From Pseudotabrizicola sp051200875 (GTDB taxonomy: Bacteria > Pseudomonadota > Alphaproteobacteria > Rhodobacterales > Rhodobacteraceae): a DNA stretch of 64,000 bases. The notes below the pieces were generated by a model. The model was not told the origin of the DNA. It saw only the letters and a list, made by a program, of their open reading frames with translations, and searched no databases. Of the stretch, positions 15,503-23,663 are shown in pieces. How positions within the stretch are numbered: the stretch's first letter is position 1; each line of letters opens with the position of its first letter. Both the position numbers and the translations under genes were made by a program. The stretch is from positions 1,054,001 through 1,118,000 of the forward strand of contig NZ_CP195191.1 of the NCBI RefSeq assembly GCF_051200875.1, in the 5' to 3' direction.

Positions 15503-17011
15503 ATGAGCGAGATCGCGACGCTTCGCACGGGCACGCCAGCACGGGCCGAGGGCGGTGATCTGCCGGATGTTTTGCCGCATAATATTGAGGCGGAGCAGCA
15601 GCTTCTGGGCGCTATTCTGACAAATAACGACGTCTATGACCGGATCGCGAGCCTTGTGAAATCCGAGCATTTCTTTGATCCGGTGCATCAGCGCATTTTC
15701 GAAAAGACGGCTGCGCGAATCCAGAAGAACGCCCTTGCCAGCCCTGTGACGCTAAAACCCTTTTTCGAGGATGATGAAGGTCTGAAGGAATTGGGCGGGC
15801 CGGCCTATCTGGTGCGCCTTGCCGGGGCCGCGATCAGCGCCTATGCCGCGCGCGATTATGCGCAGATGATCTATGACCTTGCGGTGCGCCGGGAACTGAT
15901 CTCGCTGGGCCGCGAAATCAGCGCCAAGGCCGCAAAGGTCGAAATCCAATCCGAGCCGCGAGAGCAGATCATCGAAGCCGAACAGCGGCTTTACAAACTG
16001 GGCGAACAGGGCGTCGCGGAGCGCGGATTTCAAAGCTTTCTCAAGGCAGTAACAGACGCAGTTAACGTTGCAAACGCGGCCTATCAGCGTGGCGGCGGGC
16101 TTGCGGGCATCTCAACCGGCCTGATTGATCTGGACAAGAAACTGGGTGGTTTGCACGAAAGTGACCTGATCATCCTTGCCGGTCGCCCCTCGATGGGAAA
16201 GACCTCGCTGGCCACAAACATCGCCTTTAACGTGGCCAAAGCCTTCAAACGGGGTCGCAAGCCGGATGGCAGCGAAGGGGCTGTTGAGGGCGGTGTCGTG
16301 GGCTTCTTCAGCCTTGAAATGAGCGCCGAACAGTTGGCCGCGCGTATCCTTTCCGAAGCCTCCGAGGTGCCGAGCGAACAGATCCGCCGGGGTGATATGA
16401 CCGAGGCAGAATTCCGCCGCTTTGTCGAGGCGGCTAAGTCCTTGGAATCCTGCCCTCTTTACATCGACGATACGCCTGCCTTGCCGATCAGCCAAGTTGC
16501 GGCGCGGGCGCGGCGGTTGAAGCGGACGCATGGCCTTGACGTGCTGATGATCGACTATCTTCAGCTTTTGAAGGGATCGTCCAAAGGCTCTGAAGCCAAC
16601 CGCGTTCAGGAAGTTTCCGAGATCACTCAGGGACTTAAGGCTATTGCCAAAGAATTGAACATCCCTGTGATCGCGCTGTCGCAGCTGTCGCGTCAGGTCG
16701 AAAGCCGGGAAGACAAGCGGCCCCAGCTTTCCGACCTTCGGGAATCCGGGTCGATTGAGCAGGACGCCGACGTGGTTATGTTCGTGTACCGTGAAGAATA
16801 CTACAAGGAACGCGAAAAACCGGGCGACCACGAACTGGAAAAAATGGCGGCATGGCAACAGGTTATGGAGCAATGCCACGGTAAAGCCGAGGTCATTTTG
16901 GGCAAGCAGCGTCACGGGCCTATCGGCACGGTTGAACTGTCCTTCGAAGGCCGCTTTACGCGCTTTGGCAACCTTGCCCGCGCATGGCAAGGCGACGAAG
17001 GGGGCTATTGA
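15503..17011 (+). CDS. dnaB: Replicative DNA helicase DnaB
   Basis: Predicted 502 aa. The hexameric 5'-3' helicase unwinds DNA at the replication fork and recruits primase. The N-terminal domain begins at PDVLPHNIEAEQQLLGAIL. The RecA-like C-terminal domain has Walker A GRPSMGKTS (from residue 227), FFSLEMSAEQLAAR, Walker B LMIDYLQLL, the SQLSRQVE motif and RESGSIEQDADVV. GGGG lies just before the ATG. It is monocistronic in appearance: pyrE ends 220 bp upstream and alr starts 163 bp downstream. Confidence 0.96.
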   Translation: MSEIATLRTGTPARAEGGDLPDVLPHNIEAEQQLLGAILTNNDVYDRIASLVKSEHFFDPVHQRIFEKTAARIQKNALASPVTLKPFFEDDEGLKELGGPAYLVRLAGAAISAYAARDYAQMIYDLAVRRELISLGREISAKAAKVEIQSEPREQIIEAEQRLYKLGEQGVAERGFQSFLKAVTDAVNVANAAYQRGGGLAGISTGLIDLDKKLGGLHESDLIILAGRPSMGKTSLATNIAFNVAKAFKRGRKPDGSEGAVEGGVVGFFSLEMSAEQLAARILSEASEVPSEQIRRGDMTEAEFRRFVEAAKSLESCPLYIDDTPALPISQVAARARRLKRTHGLDVLMIDYLQLLKGSSKGSEANRVQEVSEITQGLKAIAKELNIPVIALSQLSRQVESREDKRPQLSDLRESGSIEQDADVVMFVYREEYYKEREKPGDHELEKMAAWQQVMEQCHGKAEVILGKQRHGPIGTVELSFEGRFTRFGNLARAWQGDEGGY

Positions 17012-17051
17012 CGCCGCTGTAGACTGGGGAATTTACGACATAGATTTCCCG

Positions 17052-17090
17052 GTGCACCTTTTGTACACCCCCTGTACACCTCTCGTGCAG
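17052..17090 (+). repeat. Short phased repeats upstream of alr
   Basis: Two exact copies of TGTACACC (17062-17069 and 17073-17080) are spaced 11 bp apart. They are flanked by related GTGCACC (17052-17058) and GTGCAGA (17084-17090). Spacing near one helical turn suggests a protein-binding array in the 163-bp dnaB-alr gap, but the bases alone do not prove it. Confidence 0.35.
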
Positions 17091-17174
17091 ACAACTTGGC
17101 AGACGACTTGCCACCCCTGCCTGAACCGGCGCCTTTGCGCTTGACGAAACTTTCCGATCCGACAAGAAACCTTC

Positions 17175-18224
17175 ATGGCCACTGCAACGCTTTCCATTGA
17201 TCTTGATGCCCTTGCCGCCAATTGGCGTGCGCTTGACCGTGCCTCTGCCTCGGGCGTGCAAACCGCCGCTGTGGTCAAGGCCGATGCCTATGGTCTGGGG
17301 ATCACCCGTGTCGGACGCGCTTTGGCGCAGGCCGGGGCGCGGCGCTTTTTTGTGGCCGTGGCCGAAGAAGGCGCAGCCCTGCGTCAGGCCCTGGGGCCAG
17401 GACCGCAGATTTGCATCCTTTCCGGCCATATGGCGGGCGACACGGACATGATCCACGATCTGGATCTGACGCCGATGCTGAACAGTCTGGATCAGGTAAC
17501 ACGGCATCTGGAATCGCTGCCCGGTCTGCCCTTTGGCGTGCAGCTTGACACCGGGATGAACCGGCTTGGGATGGAAGAAGCCGAATGGGAGGCAGTGGCC
17601 CCCTTTGTGCTGGAAGCCGGGCCGGAAATGATCATGTCGCATCTGGCCTGTGCCGATGACCCCGACCACGCGATGAACGAACTGCAACTGGCAAACTTCC
17701 ACGCCATGACCGATGGGACGGGCGTGCCGCGGTCGCTGGCGGCGACCGGAGGCATCTTGCTGGGGCCGAAATTCCATTTTGATCTGACTCGTCCCGGCAT
17801 TGGGCTTTACGGTGGTCAGCCGTTCGAAAGCTCGGCGCGGGTTGTTACCCTGTCTTTGCCGATCATCCAGACGCGGAATGTTCAGGCGGGCGAGCCGGTC
17901 GGCTATTCCTGCACTTGGACGGCAGAAGAAGATGCGCTCATTGCCACGGTTTCCGGCGGCTATGCCGACGGGCTGCTGCGGAGCCTTTCGGGCAAGGCGA
18001 TCCTGTGGGATGGCGACACCCCCTGCCCTGTGGTTGGCCGGGTTTCGATGGACCTGATCACTGTGGATGTAACCCATCTTTCCCAAATCCCGCGCAGCTT
18101 GGACATTCTGGGGCCGCATCAGACCGTGGATGAGCTGGCCGAAATCGCCGGCACCATCGGCTATGAGATCCTGACCTCTTTGGGCGCACGCTATCAGCGC
18201 CGCTATATCGAGGGTGTGGCGTGA
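17175..18224 (+). CDS. alr: Alanine racemase
   Basis: Predicted 349 aa. It is a PLP enzyme interconverting L- and D-alanine for peptidoglycan. The PLP lysine lies in VVKADAYGLG (Lys35). The second catalytic base is the tyrosine in EPVGYSCTW, followed by SGGYADGLLRSLSG and VGRVSMDLITVDVT, all family signatures. Fold-type III barrel and C-terminal beta domain are both complete. The stop overlaps the GTG start of the next gene (GTGA), which couples alr to the mlaE-mlaF pair. Confidence 0.94.
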   Translation: MATATLSIDLDALAANWRALDRASASGVQTAAVVKADAYGLGITRVGRALAQAGARRFFVAVAEEGAALRQALGPGPQICILSGHMAGDTDMIHDLDLTPMLNSLDQVTRHLESLPGLPFGVQLDTGMNRLGMEEAEWEAVAPFVLEAGPEMIMSHLACADDPDHAMNELQLANFHAMTDGTGVPRSLAATGGILLGPKFHFDLTRPGIGLYGGQPFESSARVVTLSLPIIQTRNVQAGEPVGYSCTWTAEEDALIATVSGGYADGLLRSLSGKAILWDGDTPCPVVGRVSMDLITVDVTHLSQIPRSLDILGPHQTVDELAEIAGTIGYEILTSLGARYQRRYIEGVA

Positions 18225-19003
18225 CACCGGCGACGGCGCTACGGTCCATCGGGCGCCCGGTGCTGGAAAGCCTTGCCGCCGTGGGGCGTGTTGCCTTGTT
18301 CACGGCAAGCATTCTGTCGCATCTGTTTCGCCCGCCTTTTTATATTCGCGAGTTTCTGACCCAGTTGATGCAGATCGGCTGGTTCAGCTTGCCGGTGGTC
18401 GGCCTGACGGCGCTGTTCACCGGCGGGGCGCTTGCGTTGCAGATCTATTCTGGCGGGTCCCGGTTCAATGCCGAGGCCGTGGTGCCGTCAATTGTGGCGA
18501 TTGGCATGGTGCGCGAACTTGGCCCCGTTTTGGGCGGGTTGATGGTCGCGGCGCGTGTCGCCTCGTCGATTGCGGCCGAGTTGGGGACGATGAAGGTGAC
18601 CGAGCAGATTGATGCCTTGGTCACGTTGTCGACCGACCCGTTGAAATATCTGGCGGTGCCACGGGTGTTGGCGGCGACCCTGTCCCTGCCAGTTCTGGTC
18701 GCTGTGGGGGATTCCATCGGGATCATGGGGGGCTGGCTTGTCGGCACCGGCAGACTTGGCTTCAATTCGGCGACCTATCTGACCAATACGGTTGATTTTC
18801 TGGAAACCGGGGATGTGGTTTCCGGTCTGGTCAAGGGCGCGGTCTTTGGCTTTATCGTGGCCTTAATGGGCTGCTATTTCGGGATGAATTCAGGCCGGGG
18901 CGCGCAGGGTGTGGGGCGCGCGACCAAGACCGCCGTGGTTGCGGCCAGCGTGTTGATCCTTGGGTCGAATTACATTCTGACAGAGGTGTTCTTCACCTCA
19001 TGA
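18221..19003 (+). CDS. mlaE: MlaE-family ABC transporter permease
   Basis: Predicted 260 aa from a GTG start overlapping the alr stop. It has several hydrophobic segments and the MlaE hallmark REGLGPV-type block, here VRELGPVLGGLMVAAR followed by AAELGTMKVTEQIDAL. The family is the inner-membrane permease of ABC systems that move phospholipid between the membranes to keep outer-membrane asymmetry. The ATPase follows with an ATGA overlap. The MCE-domain partner (MlaD) is not adjacent, and none is found in the window. Confidence 0.88.
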   Translation: MTPATALRSIGRPVLESLAAVGRVALFTASILSHLFRPPFYIREFLTQLMQIGWFSLPVVGLTALFTGGALALQIYSGGSRFNAEAVVPSIVAIGMVRELGPVLGGLMVAARVASSIAAELGTMKVTEQIDALVTLSTDPLKYLAVPRVLAATLSLPVLVAVGDSIGIMGGWLVGTGRLGFNSATYLTNTVDFLETGDVVSGLVKGAVFGFIVALMGCYFGMNSGRGAQGVGRATKTAVVAASVLILGSNYILTEVFFTS

Positions 19004-19746
19004 TCGAGCTGCGTGACGTCACCAAATCCTTTGGCCCGAAGCAGGTCTTGCGCGGTGTGACGCTGAACGTGCCGTCAGCGTCGTCCATGGTGATCATTGG
19101 CGGGTCGGGCACCGGGAAATCGGTGCTGCTGAAGGCCATTCTTGGGCTCATCCGCCATGATGGCGGGGATATTCTGGTCGATGGGCAAGATATTCGTGAC
19201 GCCGAGCGGGAGGCTTTTCTGGCGCGGTTCGGGATGTTGTTTCAGGGGGGCGCGCTGTTTGACAGCCTTTCGGTCTGGGAGAATGTGGCGTTCCGGCTGA
19301 TGCGGGGCGAAGGCAAGCGGCCAAAGGCCGAGGCACGCGAAATCGCGGTGGAAAAGCTGCGCCGCGTGGGGTTGGGCCCGGATGTGGCCGACCTTTACCC
19401 GGCCGAGCTTTCGGGGGGGATGCAAAAGCGCGTGGGGTTGGCGCGGGCCATCGCCGCAGAACCCGAGATCATCTTTTTCGACGAGCCGACTGCCGGGCTT
19501 GACCCGATCCTTGCCGGGGTGATCAATGAATTGATCCGGGAAATCGTGGTTGAGATGGGGGTGACGGCCATGACGATCACCCATGACATGACGACGGTTC
19601 GGTCGGTCGCCGACCGGGTGGCGATGCTGCATGAGGGCGTGATCCAGTGGACGGGGCCGACCTCGGATCTGGAAACCACGCCCGACCCCTATGTGCAGCA
19701 GTTCATCAATGGCCGGGCCAGCGGTCCCATCGGGACGGTGCGCTGA
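19000..19746 (+). CDS. mlaF: MlaF-family ABC transporter ATP-binding protein
   Basis: Predicted 248 aa. Walker A is GGSGTGKS (34-41), the signature motif LSGGMQKRVGLARA, Walker B IIFFDEPTAGLDP, and the H-loop ITHDM. The GMQKR form of the signature is typical of MlaF-like ATPases. It energises the permease encoded directly upstream, with an ATGA overlap, and its own stop overlaps the start of the next small membrane protein by one base. Confidence 0.9.
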   Translation: MIELRDVTKSFGPKQVLRGVTLNVPSASSMVIIGGSGTGKSVLLKAILGLIRHDGGDILVDGQDIRDAEREAFLARFGMLFQGGALFDSLSVWENVAFRLMRGEGKRPKAEAREIAVEKLRRVGLGPDVADLYPAELSGGMQKRVGLARAIAAEPEIIFFDEPTAGLDPILAGVINELIREIVVEMGVTAMTITHDMTTVRSVADRVAMLHEGVIQWTGPTSDLETTPDPYVQQFINGRASGPIGTVR

Positions 19747-20156
19747 TGGAATGGATGTTCCAGATTGATCTGTCCTTCCTGTTCGAGCAGCCCTCGATCT
19801 GGCGGACGCTGGTGCAGACGCTGATTGTGGTTGTGCCTTTGGCCATAGCGATGTCGGGCTATGCGGCTTGGCGGGTTGGGGATCGGGGCGGATTGCTTCT
19901 GTTGTTCTGGGCTGCGATTTATGCGGTCTGGATGCTGTGGCCCATGCCCATGCCCGCAGAGTTCATCCTGCCTGCCCGTGTGATTTCGGTTGTTGGCTGG
20001 TTCTGGCTGGTTGGGGCCTGGGGGCGGCGCGCGCAATGGCATGAACCGCTTTTGCTTTTTTCAAATGGATTCGTTGTGGCGCTTTTGTTGACGCTGTTCA
20101 TCACGACCTTTGTCGCCACAGTGCGCGACGTGATGGGCTGGGACATTCCCGCATAA
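19746..20156 (+). CDS. Small membrane protein of unknown function
   Basis: Predicted 136 aa. The ATG at 19746 overlaps the mlaF stop (TGATG). There are four hydrophobic stretches: LVQTLIVVVPLAIAMSGYAA, LLLLFWAAIYAVWMLWP, VISVVGWFWLVGAW and VVALLLTLFITTFVA. No catalytic motif is seen. I do not recognise the family. Coupling to mlaEF suggests a part in envelope lipid transport, but that rests on position only. Confidence 0.65.
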   Translation: MEWMFQIDLSFLFEQPSIWRTLVQTLIVVVPLAIAMSGYAAWRVGDRGGLLLLFWAAIYAVWMLWPMPMPAEFILPARVISVVGWFWLVGAWGRRAQWHEPLLLFSNGFVVALLLTLFITTFVATVRDVMGWDIPA

Positions 20157-20297
20157 GGCGAAGGACTGTTTCCAAGGCTGGAACAATATACGGCAAACCC
20201 CTGAAAAAAGGGCAAAAACCGGAAAAAACCATACGAAAGTATTTGCCAATCCCGCCCCCTGCGTCAAAGTTAACGGGCCTGTGTTGGGGGGTGTCTT

Positions 20298-21071
20298 ATG
20301 TCGAGTGAGCGTGGCAGCGCTTTTTCGCTGTTTTTGACGATTTTTCAGATCGTTTGCTTTTGGTCGGTGATTTTTCTGACGGTCTTTTTGTCCGCAATCA
20401 CAGTGATGGCCGCGCTTGGCTGGATGCCTTGGCCAGAGTTCTACATCAGTCTTTCCGGGGGCACGCCCTTGGAAAATGCAGGGATGTGGGCGCTGCTTGG
20501 GTTGACCGGATTGTCGATCATCCTGGCCTTCTACCTGCCAGCCAATGCCCGCATGGCAAAGCTGGAACGCAGTCACCGCAGTTTTGCGATGGGGGTCGAC
20601 GATGTGGCGCGCGCCTATCGACAGGCCCATGCCAGCGACCGCGCAGGTGTCTTTAGCCTTTCGGCCGAGTTCGACTCGGTTCGGGCGCGGATGGAGCATT
20701 TGCGAGACCACCCCGATCTGTCGCATCTGGAGCCAGAACTTTTGCAACTGGCCGCGCAGATGAGCCATGAGACGCGGGAATTGGCCCGCGCCTATTCCGA
20801 GGAACGGGTTGCGCGGGCGCGTATCTTTCTGAAACAGCGGCAGGAGGAGGTTCATGCCCTGACAGACCGCTTGGGCGTGGCACGGCGGATTTGCGATGAC
20901 CTGAGACGCTGGAAGCAAGATATCGATTCCGACGAGCGCCAAGCGCAAGTTCAATTGCGGCGGCTAGAAGCCGATCTGAAAGAGATCTTGCCGAGTCTGG
21001 GCTATGATCTGGATTGGGGTGATGATCCGCGTGAAGCCAATGTCGTATCGCTGCCAAAGCCTGCGAAATGA
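20298..21071 (+). CDS. Two-helix membrane protein with long coiled-coil domain
   Basis: Predicted 257 aa. Two N-terminal membrane segments (about residues 9-38 and 62-81) are followed by ~170 residues of charged, helical, Arg/Glu/Leu-rich sequence suited to a coiled coil facing the cytoplasm, ending in VVSLPKPAK. There is no recognisable enzymatic motif. A start at 20298 gives a hydrophobic N-terminus immediately. Function unknown; it lies between the mla genes and pqiA-like/radA. Confidence 0.65.
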   Translation: MSSERGSAFSLFLTIFQIVCFWSVIFLTVFLSAITVMAALGWMPWPEFYISLSGGTPLENAGMWALLGLTGLSIILAFYLPANARMAKLERSHRSFAMGVDDVARAYRQAHASDRAGVFSLSAEFDSVRARMEHLRDHPDLSHLEPELLQLAAQMSHETRELARAYSEERVARARIFLKQRQEEVHALTDRLGVARRICDDLRRWKQDIDSDERQAQVQLRRLEADLKEILPSLGYDLDWGDDPREANVVSLPKPAK

Positions 21072-21108
21072 CCATTGACGGGGACAGGCTGACGGGCGAC
21101 GACACCCC

Positions 21109-21534
21109 ATGAAATGGCTTAACCTGAGTTTGCTTGCCCTGTTCCCTTTGTCTTGGTTTGCTCCTTTGTTGCGGGCGGGCCTTTTGCCATTGTTTGGTCT
21201 GGACGAGATTTCGGTGATCACGGGGCTGCAATCGCTGTGGGAAAGTGATGCTGCCTTGGCGTTGATTGTCACCTTTCTGGCCATTTTCGCCCCCATGGCA
21301 AAGACCATTGGCCTTGCGTTGCTGGACTTTGACCTGCTGTCGCCCCGCGCCCTGCCCGCGCTGCACTGGATGGGAAAATTGGCGATGGCGGATGTCTTTT
21401 TGATCGCGCTGTATGTGGTGATTGCAAAGGGTGTGGGGATTGCGACGATCGAGGTGGCCTGGGGGCTGTATCTGTTTACCGGCTGTATCCTATTGAGCCT
21501 GTTTCTTTCGCACCGCACCCCGCGCGAGGCTTGA
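21109..21534 (+). CDS. Single-domain PqiA-like membrane protein
   Basis: Predicted 141 aa, about a third of full-length PqiA. It has four membrane segments and resembles one PqiA domain: DEISVITGLQSLW, then FLAIFAPMAKTIGLALL and HWMGKLAMADVFLIALYVV. PqiA is an inner-membrane component of MCE-type lipid transport systems. Here the zinc-finger part and the PqiB partner are absent nearby. The assignment is by pattern and moderately certain. Confidence 0.65.
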   Translation: MKWLNLSLLALFPLSWFAPLLRAGLLPLFGLDEISVITGLQSLWESDAALALIVTFLAIFAPMAKTIGLALLDFDLLSPRALPALHWMGKLAMADVFLIALYVVIAKGVGIATIEVAWGLYLFTGCILLSLFLSHRTPREA

Positions 21535-21567
21535 AGCCGGGGGCCTATTCACGCTAGGCCAGTGCCC

Positions 21568-22926
21568 ATGAGCAAATCTTCCCCGATCTTTACCTGTTCG
21601 ACCTGCGGCACCGTTCACAAGAAATGGCAAGGCCGTTGTGATGGTTGCGGGGGATGGAACACGATTGTCGAAGACACCCCGCTTTCCAGCGGCCCGAAGT
21701 CCCTTGGCGCAAAAGGGCGCAGCATTCCGCTGACCGATCTGGCGACCGAAGAAGCACCACCACCGCGCGCGGGATCGGGAATTGACGAGTTGGACCGCGT
21801 TCTGGGCGGCGGTCTGGTCCCGGCCAGTGCCATTCTAGTGGGGGGCGATCCGGGCATTGGGAAATCGACCCTGCTGTTGCAGGCCACCGCCAGCTTTGCC
21901 CGAAAAGGGCTGAAATGCCTTTATATTTCGGGCGAAGAGGCCTCGGCCCAAGTGCGGATGCGGGCGCAACGTCTTGGGCTGGCGCAGGCCCCTGTCAGCC
22001 TCGGGGCCGAAACCAATTTGCGTGACATTCTGACGACGCTGGATGCCGAACGCCCCGATCTGGCTGTCATCGACTCGATCCAGACCATGTGGCTGGATAC
22101 GGTTGAGGCCGCGCCCGGATCAGTCAGTCAGGTCAGGGCCGCCGCGCATGAGTTGGTGACATTTGCCAAAAAGCGCGGTGTGGCAGTGATCCTTGTCGGC
22201 CATGTGACCAAAGAGGGCCAGATCGCGGGCCCCCGTGTGGTCGAGCACATGGTTGATACGGTCCTTTATTTCGAGGGCGAGCGCGGCCACCAGTTCCGCA
22301 TTCTGCGTGCCGTGAAGAACCGCTTTGGCCCGGCTGATGAAATCGGTGTCTTTGAAATGACGGGGGGTGGTCTTTCGCAGGTGACGAACCCTTCGGCGCT
22401 GTTTCTTTCCAGCCGCGACACCCCTGCCCCCGGTTCGGCGGTTTTTGCCGGGATCGAAGGCACGCGCCCGGTGCTGACCGAAATTCAGGCGCTGGTTGCG
22501 CCTTCAACGCTTGCCAGCCCGCGGCGCACGGTGGTCGGGCTGGATTCGGGCCGGGTTTCGACGATCCTTGCGGTTTTGGAGGCCAGATGTGGCATTCCCT
22601 TTACCGGGCTAGATGTGTTTTTGAACGTGGCGGGCGGGTTGCGCGTCAACGAGCCTGCGGCCGATCTGGCTGTGGCCGGAGCGCTACTCTCGGCGCGTGA
22701 GGATGTGGCAATTCCGCCAGACATGGTGCTTTTTGGGGAAATCTCGCTCTCTGGCGCGCTTCGACCAGTGGGGCAGACCGAAAACAGGTTGAAAGAAGCC
22801 TCGAAACTTGGTTTTCAACAAGCGACCCTTCCCAGCCGGTCCAAGACCAGCGGGGCCGAGGACATGAAATTGCGCGAAATGGCCGATTTGACGGCCTTCG
22901 TTGGTGAGATGTTCGGAGCAGGCTGA
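21568..22926 (+). CDS. radA: DNA repair protein RadA
   Basis: Predicted 452 aa from the ATG at 21568 (a GTG two codons earlier is possible). The N-terminal zinc finger is FTCSTCGTVHKKWQGRC followed by DGCGGW. The RecA-like core has Walker A GGDPGIGKST, the RadA signature KNRFG, and the C-terminal Lon-like fold with GLDVFLNVAGGLRVNEPAADL. RadA drives branch migration in recombinational repair. Its downstream neighbour is cvpA after 36 bp. Confidence 0.95.
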   Translation: MSKSSPIFTCSTCGTVHKKWQGRCDGCGGWNTIVEDTPLSSGPKSLGAKGRSIPLTDLATEEAPPPRAGSGIDELDRVLGGGLVPASAILVGGDPGIGKSTLLLQATASFARKGLKCLYISGEEASAQVRMRAQRLGLAQAPVSLGAETNLRDILTTLDAERPDLAVIDSIQTMWLDTVEAAPGSVSQVRAAAHELVTFAKKRGVAVILVGHVTKEGQIAGPRVVEHMVDTVLYFEGERGHQFRILRAVKNRFGPADEIGVFEMTGGGLSQVTNPSALFLSSRDTPAPGSAVFAGIEGTRPVLTEIQALVAPSTLASPRRTVVGLDSGRVSTILAVLEARCGIPFTGLDVFLNVAGGLRVNEPAADLAVAGALLSAREDVAIPPDMVLFGEISLSGALRPVGQTENRLKEASKLGFQQATLPSRSKTSGAEDMKLREMADLTAFVGEMFGAG

Positions 22927-22962
22927 GGCCTGCCCATTACGAGACAAGGCGGAGAGCGGACG

Positions 22963-23559
22963 ATGGAAGGCTTTACTCTGGTTGATGGCGTGGTCGCGGC
23001 AGTGATCGTGCTTTCCGCTGTGCTTGCCTATTCACGCGGATTGGTGCGCGAGGCAATGGCGATTGCCGGTTGGATCGGCGCGGCCATTCTGGCCTATCTC
23101 TTTGCCCCTGCGGCCCAACCCCTGATCAAGGAAGCCCCGGTCGTCGGCGCTTTCCTGTCCGACAGCTGCGTTCTGTCGCTGGGCGCGGCCTTTGTGGTGG
23201 TCTTTGCGATCGGACTGATCATCGCCGCCCTGTTCACCCCGCTGTTTTCTTCGGTCGTTCAACGTTCGGCTTTGGGCGGAATCGATCAGGCGCTTGGGTT
23301 CATCTTTGGCGCGGCCCGTGGGCTTGTCCTCGTGGCGGTGGCGTTCATCGTCTATGACCGCGCTGTGGCTGCGAACACCATCCCGATGATTGACGAGTCA
23401 CGCTCGGCCAAAGTGTTTGCCAGCTTCCAGACTAAGATTGATGAGCAAATCCCGGAAGATGCTCCGGGTTGGATCCTTCAGCGCTACAATGACCTGACAT
23501 CTGTGTGCTCAGCAGATGGCACTTCTGCCCCAGCCGAGGCAGCACCGGCAGGGAACTGA
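22963..23559 (+). CDS. cvpA: CvpA-family membrane protein
   Basis: Predicted 198 aa with GGAGAG before the ATG. It has four hydrophobic segments and the family pattern DGVVAAVIVLSAVLAYSRG and LGGIDQALGFIFGAARG. It ends in an Ala/Pro-rich cytoplasmic tail. CvpA-family proteins sit in the inner membrane and are linked to colicin V production and envelope homeostasis; the cvpA-purF order seen here is shared with many proteobacteria. Confidence 0.88.
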   Translation: MEGFTLVDGVVAAVIVLSAVLAYSRGLVREAMAIAGWIGAAILAYLFAPAAQPLIKEAPVVGAFLSDSCVLSLGAAFVVVFAIGLIIAALFTPLFSSVVQRSALGGIDQALGFIFGAARGLVLVAVAFIVYDRAVAANTIPMIDESRSAKVFASFQTKIDEQIPEDAPGWILQRYNDLTSVCSADGTSAPAEAAPAGN

Positions 23560-23663
23560 GCGACAATACCAGATTCGTGACCTTCCACGGGTTTTCAGGT
23601 CGTGACATGGGCGTGACATTGCCCTAAATGGGGCGCAACCGATGCCCCCGGATGGAGAGCCAG

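Noticed and set aside
16956..18227. 423-codon minus-strand ORF
   Set aside because: It is antisense to alr and its low-information, His/Arg/Gln-rich translation looks like a GC-rich shadow frame.
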